Below are positions 55,432-60,229 of a stretch of 60,229 bases of DNA, in pieces. The translations under genes were made by a program, and so were the position numbers. The DNA is from CAZVCJ01 sp964625745 (GTDB lineage: Bacteria; Chloroflexota; Anaerolineae; VGOG01). The notes below the pieces were generated by a model that was not told where the DNA came from, did no database searches, and worked only from the letters and a program-made list of their open reading frames with translations. The DNA lies in assembly GCA_964625745.1 (NCBI GenBank), contig CAZVCJ010000006.1, positions 1 to 60,229 on the forward strand, in the 5' to 3' direction. Within the stretch, counting starts at the first letter, position 1; every line of letters begins with the position of its first letter.

Positions 55432-57098
55432 CCAATGAGTCAATGGCCAATTGGCCAATCTCTGACGCACAGCCCTTCGACAACCCTTCGACGGGGCTCA
55501 GGGCAAGGCTCAGGACGCAGCCCGAAGGCACTGTCCCTGGCTTGACCACGGGTACGCTCGAACCACCCGACTACCTTATGGAACAACTCAAAATAACCGA
55601 TGACCTGGAAGCATTGTTAGCGGTTCTGCCCCCCCACATCGAGCAGGTGCTTCGAGAGGCCAACGAGGGCAATGATCTGCTGGAGATCGTGTTGGACTTG
55701 GGGCGCCAACCGGAGGCGCGTTTTGCCAACCGCGAAATCACCCTCACCGAGAACGAGGTCACCGGGAAGGAAATCGAGCACGTGGTCTCCCGCATCGGCG
55801 AGTTCGACGCCGATAACCGGGCGGGACTCGAGCGCACTCTGCATCGTATCTCGGCCATCCGTAACCGCAAGGGGGACATCGTGGGCCTCACCTGTCGCGT
55901 GGGACGAGCGGTCTACGGGACCATTGACATCATCCGAGACATAATCGAGTCGGGCCAGAACATCCTTCTCCTGGGTCGGCCGGGGGTGGGCAAGACGACC
56001 ATGCTACGGGAGACTGCGCGCGTATTGGCCGAGAACAAGCGGGTGGTCATCGTTGACACCTCCAACGAGATCGCTGGCGACAGCGACATCCCCCACCCTG
56101 CCATCGGCCGGGCGCGACGCATGCAGGTAGCTACCCCGTCCCTCCAGCACGAGGTGATGATCGAAGCGGTAGAAAACCACATGCCAGAAGTGATTATCAT
56201 TGATGAGATCGGCAGGGAGTTGGAAGCAGTTGCCGCTCGCACCATCGCCGAGCGCGGGGTGCAGCTCATCGGCACGGCCCACGGCAACACCCTGGACAAC
56301 CTGATGATGAATCCCACCCTGGCCGACCTGGTAGGCGGCATCCAGAGCGTTACCCTCAGCGACGAGGAGGCCCGGCGTCGAGGCACTCAGAAGTCAATAC
56401 TGGAGCGCAAGGCCCCGCCCACCTTCGGGGTGGTGGTTGAGATCCAGGATCGGCAGCGCCTGGCAGTGCATCATAACGTAGCGGCGGCCGTGGACGCTGT
56501 CCTGAGAGGACGCTCGCTGCCTGCCAGAATCCGCTATCGAGATGAGCGGGGGGAGGTGCAAATCAAAGAGGCGACGCTACCGCTTCTCAGCCTGGAGGAG
56601 GGAGCCATTCGCCCCCCGTCCAAGCCCGCTGTCTCCCTGACTGCCCTGCACGTCTACCCCTACGGCATAGCCCGCAATCGCTTGATACAAGTCGCCAGCC
56701 GTCTTCACCTTCCCGTGCTCGTCGTAGACGACCTGGACAAGGCTGGGGTGGTAATCACGTTGAAGCAGTATTATCGTAAGCGCCCGCGGGTCATTGCCGA
56801 TGCGGAGGAAGGGGGCATCCCTATCTACGTCCTGCGCTCCAACACCATCAAGCAGATGCAGAATTGCCTGGTGGATATCTTCGGCCTGAAAGCAACGGAA
56901 ATGGACCCCTTCGCCGTAGCGATGCGAGAGACCCAGGAAGCTATCGAAAGGGTACTGACTGGTACCGGCCCGGTAAACCTCTCCCCTCAGAATGCCTACA
57001 TCCGCCGCCGCCAGCATCAGATGGCCCGCCAAGCTGATCTTATCTCCCACAGTCATGGCAAAGAGCCGAGGCGGGGGGTGAGGATATATCGGGAGTGA
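55428..57098 (+). CDS. Ycf45/SpoIIIAA-like AAA+ ATPase with R3H domain
   Basis: A 556-residue ATPase of the group that includes SpoIIIAA and plastid Ycf45. The N-terminal domain (LEALLAVLPPHIEQVLREA) leads to a RecA/AAA-type core with LLLGRPGVGKTTMLRETAR (near residue 185), VIVDTSNEIAGDSDIPH and Walker B VIIIDEIGRELEAVAA. The C-terminal part has a predicted nucleic-acid-binding region and ends with an R3H-like segment (IKQMQNCLVDIFGL). The start overlaps the GNAT stop by four bases. Residues about 15-32 (PFDNPSTGLRARLRTQ) come from repeat family A; the ancestral start may be the Met at 55575. Confidence 0.88.
   Translation: MTNESMANWPISDAQPFDNPSTGLRARLRTQPEGTVPGLTTGTLEPPDYLMEQLKITDDLEALLAVLPPHIEQVLREANEGNDLLEIVLDLGRQPEARFANREITLTENEVTGKEIEHVVSRIGEFDADNRAGLERTLHRISAIRNRKGDIVGLTCRVGRAVYGTIDIIRDIIESGQNILLLGRPGVGKTTMLRETARVLAENKRVVIVDTSNEIAGDSDIPHPAIGRARRMQVATPSLQHEVMIEAVENHMPEVIIIDEIGRELEAVAARTIAERGVQLIGTAHGNTLDNLMMNPTLADLVGGIQSVTLSDEEARRRGTQKSILERKAPPTFGVVVEIQDRQRLAVHHNVAAAVDAVLRGRSLPARIRYRDERGEVQIKEATLPLLSLEEGAIRPPSKPAVSLTALHVYPYGIARNRLIQVASRLHLPVLVVDDLDKAGVVITLKQYYRKRPRVIADAEEGGIPIYVLRSNTIKQMQNCLVDIFGLKATEMDPFAVAMRETQEAIERVLTGTGPVNLSPQNAYIRRRQHQMARQADLISHSHGKEPRRGVRIYRE
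55470..55523. repeat. Dispersed repeat family A, copy 6, inside the Ycf45-like gene
   Basis: CCCTTCGACAACCCTTCGACG followed by GGGCTCAGGGCAAGGCTCAG, in frame near the N-terminus. The peptide PSTGLRxRLR is shared with the GNAT gene at 37715. Confidence 0.85.
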
Positions 57099-57215
57099 GA
57101 ACAATGTCTACATTTTGAGCAAATCTTGCATACCGAAAACAAGCAGAAACTGACATTGATGGAGGAGAAAAGCTTTGCCGATTTTGTGGAGATGGTGCTG
57201 GAATTCGAGAAGTAA
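57099..57215 (+). pseudogene. Possible gene remnant after the Ycf45-like gene
   Basis: Directly after the TGA at 57096-57098, the same frame stays open for 38 codons, reading EQCLHFEQILHTENKQKLTL and then MEEKSFADFVEMVLEFEK before TAA. It has no start codon with a ribosome-binding site except an ATG 18 codons from the end. The composition is protein-like, so it may be the 3' end of a lost gene; I do not recognise the family. Confidence 0.35.
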
Positions 57216-57245
57216 GAAGGCAGATCAGGAAAAGGTAAGTCCAAG

Positions 57246-57698
57246 ATGCCAAGGATTAAGCAGTCGAGGGAAGAAATAATCGAGAGGATTAAAGCTGGGC
57301 TGGGACAGAGCCGCAGTGATATAGCCGCCATCGTCATTTTCGGCTCTTTCGCCAAAGATAGCGACTATCACGATATTGACCTTCTAGTGGCTGTGGAGGC
57401 CATAGACACACCAGCTCTCGACAGAAAGGGGGAGATTCAAGCCATTCGACGCGCTGTCGGCCTCCCTCTTCCCCTTGATGTGCTTCTTCTATCCAAGGAG
57501 GAATGCCGCGACAATTTCCAGGCCCACCTGCCCCTCTTCCTGGACATCGCCTTCGATGGCTACGTGGTGCACGACGAAGGGTTTTTCCAGCCCTTGATGA
57601 AAGCAACGAAGCGTTATGTCGAGGAGCGAGGCGTACAGCGGACCGAGACAGGCGGGTGGCGTTTTCCCGTTGCTCACCGACGCAGCACAATCCTTTGA
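57246..57698 (+). CDS. MNT-type nucleotidyltransferase-domain protein
   Basis: A 150-residue protein of the polymerase-beta-like minimal nucleotidyltransferase group. The core is AAIVIFGSFAKDSDYHDIDLLV, where GSF and D-x-D form the metal site, with a third Asp in LPLDVLLLS. Such proteins often pair with a HEPN toxin and inactivate it by adding nucleotides. No clear HEPN gene is adjacent, although the remnant at 57099-57215 lies just upstream. The ATG at 57246 lacks a strong ribosome-binding site (GGTAAGTCCAAG). Confidence 0.85.
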   Translation: MPRIKQSREEIIERIKAGLGQSRSDIAAIVIFGSFAKDSDYHDIDLLVAVEAIDTPALDRKGEIQAIRRAVGLPLPLDVLLLSKEECRDNFQAHLPLFLDIAFDGYVVHDEGFFQPLMKATKRYVEERGVQRTETGGWRFPVAHRRSTIL

Positions 57699-57761
57699 GG
57701 CAGAGCCTTCGTGGATTGGTGGTTCGAGGGCTAGCAGATCCCTGGAGAGAGGAAACCTGGT

Positions 57762-58454
57762 TTGAGTCTATTCATCACCTTCGAGGGTCCTGAGGGCAGC
57801 GGGAAGACGACGCAAATAGAGCTCTTGAGCGAGTATCTTGAGGAGAAGGGCTACCCCGTGCTGGCCACGCGCGAACCAGGAGGAACAAGCATCGGCGACC
57901 AGATCCGAGCCATCCTCCTCAATCCCCATAACACCGACATGCTGCCCGCCAGCGAAGCCCTGCTCTTCTCCGCGGCGCGGGCTCAAATAGTCAATCAGGT
58001 CATTCGCCCCCACCTGGCACGGGGCGGCATCGTCCTCTGCGACCGCTACGCCGATTCGACCCTGGCCTACCAGGGTTACGGCCACGGCCTGGAGCTAGAG
58101 ACGCTGCACGCCATCACTGCCCTGGCCACCGAGGGGCTGAAGCCGGATCTGATAGTCTATTTGGATGTTGACGTTGAGGAAGGGTTGCAGCGCAAGCTGG
58201 CAGCGCACAATGCGGGCCATGCGGAGTGGAATCGCATAGATCAACAGGAAGCGGCTTTCCACCGCCGGGTGAGGGAGGGTTACTTGCAGATGGCGGCCAG
58301 GGAGCCCGACCGTTGGTTAGTGATCAACGCCAACCAACCCCTGGAGGTCATCCAGGCCTCGATCAGGGCCGGGGTGAAAGCGAAGTTGGTAGCTGCCCAC
58401 CTCGCTCGACCTGGATTGCCAAATTCGGGCCAGATGGGCCAAGAAACCAATTGA
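57762..58454 (+). CDS. tmk: Thymidylate kinase
   Basis: Tmk phosphorylates dTMP to dTDP. FITFEGPEGSGKTTQIELL is the P-loop, ATREPGGTSIGDQIR the conserved DRY-like substrate segment, CDRYADSTLAYQGYG the second, and LIVYLDVDVEEGLQR the third. It is 230 residues from a TTG at 57762; AGAGGAAA lies about eight bases upstream and no ATG is available. It precedes darA, a common pair in monoderm bacteria. Confidence 0.95.
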   Translation: MSLFITFEGPEGSGKTTQIELLSEYLEEKGYPVLATREPGGTSIGDQIRAILLNPHNTDMLPASEALLFSAARAQIVNQVIRPHLARGGIVLCDRYADSTLAYQGYGHGLELETLHAITALATEGLKPDLIVYLDVDVEEGLQRKLAAHNAGHAEWNRIDQQEAAFHRRVREGYLQMAAREPDRWLVINANQPLEVIQASIRAGVKAKLVAAHLARPGLPNSGQMGQETN

Positions 58455-58470
58455 ATTCAGCCTGTCAAGC

Positions 58471-58492
58471 CGCCGGATCTGGCGATCCGGCG
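58471..58492. other. Perfect stem-loop after tmk
   Basis: CGCCGGATC and GATCCGGCG form a perfect 9-bp stem with a four-base loop in the 104-base gap between tmk and darA. No T-run follows. A second inverted repeat (TTAGCGA and TCGCTAA, about 58508-58541) lies just before the darA ribosome-binding site. Confidence 0.5.
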
Positions 58493-58558
58493 AGAGCAAA
58501 TGAGCAGTTAGCGAAGTTGGATGTCGGACGTAGTCGCTAAGCGGGGAGAACGAACGAG

Positions 58559-58888
58559 ATGAAATTAATAATAAGCATTGTTAACCGCGACGATGCCAGG
58601 GGATTGGTCGAGGCTCTGCTCAGGGAGGGACACCGGGCAACGATGGTCAGCACGACCGGAGGTTTCTTGCGGGCAGGAAACACGACCATCTATGTGGGTG
58701 CCGAGGATGAGAAGGTGAACGAAGTGTTGCAGTTGATCAAGGAGAACTGCCACACCAGAACCGAGTACGTCAATCCCCTACCACCCATGATGGAGGCAGG
58801 CGAGTTGTACATACCCACTCCTGTGGAGGTGCAGGTAGGCGGCGCTACTGTCTTCGTCGTTGACGTGGAGCGTTACGAGAAGCTCTAG
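58559..58888 (+). CDS. darA: PII-like cyclic-di-AMP receptor DarA (PstA)
   Basis: A 109-residue PII-like trimer subunit that binds c-di-AMP. The family markers are MKLIISIVNRDDARGLVEAL, VSTTGGFLRAGNTTIYVGAE (the nucleotide site) and the C-terminal GELYIPTPVEVQVGGATVFV with VERYEKL. The length is standard. It follows tmk as in Firmicutes (tmk-yaaQ). Its presence implies c-di-AMP signalling, although no DisA/CdaA cyclase is in the window. Confidence 0.95.
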   Translation: MKLIISIVNRDDARGLVEALLREGHRATMVSTTGGFLRAGNTTIYVGAEDEKVNEVLQLIKENCHTRTEYVNPLPPMMEAGELYIPTPVEVQVGGATVFVVDVERYEKL

Positions 58889-58891
58889 CTG

Positions 58892-59281
58892 TTAAAACTC
58901 GCCTTCGGTACCCAGCTCGCCTCCCAGGTCGGGCATGGACTCCTCGATGTCCTCCGGACTCTGCCCGGACTCCAGCCTGTCTACGACCTCATCGAACTCC
59001 GGCCCCACGTCCTCCCCCATCTCCCGGCTCATCTTCCTCATCCAGCGCGCCATTGATTTGGGGTCGTTCTCATCCAGGCCGGCCAGGCTGCTGGGATCGG
59101 CCAGGTCATCCAGGCGGCTCTCCTCGGACCGGGCCACGGCGACGCGAGAGATCAGACGGGTCAAGTCCTCTCCGCCGCAGAAAGAGCAGCGGGGCGAAGC
59201 CTCCTCGATCTCCGAGAAGCTTCGCCAGAAGAGGGTCACTCGGCGCCCACATTCGTTGCAACGATACTCGTAGATTGGCAA
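58892..59281 (-). CDS. FmdB-family zinc-ribbon protein
   Basis: A 129-residue protein. The N-terminal zinc ribbon is MPIYEYRCNECGRRVTLFW and CSFCGGEDLTRLIS, the FmdB signature with two Cys pairs. The rest is acidic and helical (DPKSMARWMRKMSREMGEDV) and longer than in minimal FmdB proteins. FmdB was first linked to formamidase/amidase regulation, but its general role is unknown. It begins with TTG at 59281, preceded by AGGAGG. It is convergent with darA and divergent from gmk. Confidence 0.9.
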   Translation of the reverse strand: MPIYEYRCNECGRRVTLFWRSFSEIEEASPRCSFCGGEDLTRLISRVAVARSEESRLDDLADPSSLAGLDENDPKSMARWMRKMSREMGEDVGPEFDEVVDRLESGQSPEDIEESMPDLGGELGTEGEF

Positions 59282-59313
59282 AGTCGTACCTCCTGTCTCA
59301 GGTATGATCTGTA

Positions 59314-59342
59314 ATTATAGCGCAAACCATTCTCAGAATCAA
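59314..59342 (-). promoter_or_regulatory. Promoter of the FmdB-like gene
   Basis: TTGATT (59337-59342) and TATAAT (59314-59319) with a 17-base spacer, 33 bases before the start. Confidence 0.85.
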
Positions 59343-59350
59343 GTCGAAAC

Positions 59351-59377
59351 CTGGATATTAGATATTGGATATTAGAG
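59351..59377. repeat. Dispersed repeat family B at the gmk start
   Basis: TGGATATTAGATATTGGATA followed by TTAGAG. The TTG start of gmk lies inside it, so the repeat supplies both leader and first codons. Confidence 0.85.
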
Positions 59378-60021
59378 CGTCAAACCCGTCGGAACAGAAT
59401 CCCTATCACATCGAACCCACTCCCCTGCTGGTCGTCGTCTCCGGCCCCTCAGGGGTAGGCAAGGACGCTGCCCTGAAGCGCATGGAGGAGCTGAGCTATC
59501 CCTTTCACTTCGTGGTCACGGCCACCACCCGACCCAGGAGACCTGACGAGGTGGATGGGGTGGATTACCATTTCGTTTCCCAGCAGGAGTTCACCGAGAT
59601 GCTGGAAAAGAACGAGCTCTTGGAACACGCCATCGTCTACGGCCAACACAAGGGTATCCCCAAGAGGCAAGTTCGGGAGGCTCTGGAGAGCGGCAAGGAC
59701 GTCATCATGCGCATTGATGTGCAGGGCGCGGCCACCATTCGCCATCTCGTCCCCGAGGCCGTCTTTGTCTTCCTCACCGCTTCCTCAGAGGAGGAGCTGA
59801 TCCGTCGCCTGAAAAAGCGCAAGACCGAGACACCCGAAGGCTTGAAGCGACGCATCGCCACGGCCAGGGAGGAAATGAAGCGCCTGGACGAGTTTGACTA
59901 CGTAGTAGTGAACCGCGATGGTAGCCTCGACGACACGGTGAAAACCATCGCCGCCATCATCACCACCGAAAAGTGTAAAGTGAAGCAGCGCAAGATCGAA
60001 TTGCAAGGAGGCGTTCGATGA
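59365..60021 (+). CDS. gmk: Guanylate kinase
   Basis: Gmk converts GMP to GDP. The P-loop is VVVSGPSGVGKDAAL, with Asp after Lys in place of the usual Ser/Thr. TATTRPRRPDEVDGVDYHFVS binds GMP, and VIMRIDVQGAATIR and SSEEELIRRLKKRKTE follow. It is 218 residues. The TTG at 59365 sits in a family-B repeat and no ribosome-binding site is seen; the first 20 residues before LLVVVSGPSG are not conserved in the family. Its stop overlaps the next gene as ATGA. Confidence 0.95.
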   Translation: MDIRASNPSEQNPYHIEPTPLLVVVSGPSGVGKDAALKRMEELSYPFHFVVTATTRPRRPDEVDGVDYHFVSQQEFTEMLEKNELLEHAIVYGQHKGIPKRQVREALESGKDVIMRIDVQGAATIRHLVPEAVFVFLTASSEEELIRRLKKRKTETPEGLKRRIATAREEMKRLDEFDYVVVNRDGSLDDTVKTIAAIITTEKCKVKQRKIELQGGVR

Positions 60022-60229
60022 GAGAAGTAAAAGCAGGAGGTATCCGGCAGTCTGTCATTGCCGGTGATTGGTACCCCGGTCAGCCCGACGTACTGCGTCG
60101 GACGCTGAAGGGCTATCTGGCGGACGCCGAAAAGGTGGAACTGGAGGGGGAGTTGAAAGCCCTCATCAGCCCCCACGCTGGCTACGCCTATTCCGGCCCC
60201 ACAGCGGCCTATGCCTACAAGCAACTGGA
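60018..60229 (+). CDS. MEMO1-family protein (AmmeMemoRadiSam system B), 3' cut
   Basis: The first 70 residues of a MEMO1-family protein: VIAGDWYPGQPDVLRRTLKG and then ALISPHAGYAYSGPTAAYAY, where the His of the PHAGY motif is a metal ligand in related dioxygenases. Family members are often grouped with an AMMECR1 protein and a radical SAM enzyme, which may lie beyond the window. AAGGAGG lies just before the ATG at 60018, which overlaps the gmk stop by four bases. Confidence 0.88.
   Translation, partial: MREVKAGGIRQSVIAGDWYPGQPDVLRRTLKGYLADAEKVELEGELKALISPHAGYAYSGPTAAYAYKQL

Noticed and set aside
1..60229. tRNA, rRNA, CRISPR, riboswitch or insertion sequence
   Set aside because: I looked for cloverleaf ends, rRNA signatures, regular repeat-spacer arrays and transposase motifs and saw none I could support.

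Overview
The window looks like a piece of a Chloroflexota (Anaerolineae-like) genome, probably from an uncultivated lineage. The evidence is the gene content rather than any marker comparison: a monoderm-type division cluster (sbp between ftsQ and ftsA, MraZ, CvpA-like membrane proteins), a DarA-type c-di-AMP receptor, RqcH, a Ycf45/SpoIIIAA-like ATPase, a LuxR-kelch fusion, and many dispersed short repeats inserted in frame in housekeeping genes. Base composition is moderately GC-rich and coding density is high. No rRNA, tRNA, CRISPR array, transposase or phage gene was seen.

Region 1 (1-19.6 kb, minus strand): the end-truncated nrdR, then one long division and cell-wall (dcw) operon read from about 19.57 kb down to 1.08 kb: mraZ, rsmH, ftsL-like, ftsI/pbp, murF, mraY, murD, ftsW, murG, two CvpA-like membrane genes, murC, murB, ddl, ftsQ, sbp, ftsA, ftsZ. 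murE is the one expected ligase that is missing. Four direct repeats spaced exactly 10 bp lie between the -10 box and the mraZ start and match the known layout of MraZ autoregulatory boxes.

Region 2 (19.9-32 kb): selB, a coiled-coil protein and phoU share a minus-strand promoter at 23.86 kb. A divergent promoter at 23.95 kb serves three glycosyltransferases (two GT4, one GT9). A short acidic-basic protein with its own strong promoter follows. Then come rqcH with a polysaccharide deacetylase, and a predicted PD-(D/E)XK-type protein.

Region 3 (32-41.5 kb): a two-gene unit of a small possible dual-OB protein and a 1040-residue TPR-RecQ fusion; a membrane-spanning LuxR-kelch protein; a GNAT acetyltransferase; and a sugar operon (rmlD-like reductase plus two GT2 enzymes).

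Region 4 (41.5-53.5 kb, minus strand): a gene train yvcK, gap, pgk, tpiA, a DUF4258/YgiT toxin-antitoxin-like pair, an M50 protease, a TPR protein, a J-like protein lacking HPD, grpE, a short dnaK and a second phoU, ending at a clear intrinsic terminator. This joins central glycolysis to an unusual Hsp70 set.

Region 5 (53.7-60.2 kb): a YtrA-type GntR regulator divergent from a GNAT gene coupled to a Ycf45-like ATPase, then an MNT nucleotidyltransferase, tmk, darA, fmdB (minus), gmk, and the start of a MEMO1-family gene that runs off the end.

The most striking feature of the window is its repeats. At least four families of short low-complexity or palindromic DNA occur between genes and, in frame, inside murD, murF, selB, gap, grpE, recQ, glycosyltransferases and others. 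Some supply start codons or new N-termini. Gene functions are from recognisable motifs; no database search was possible.
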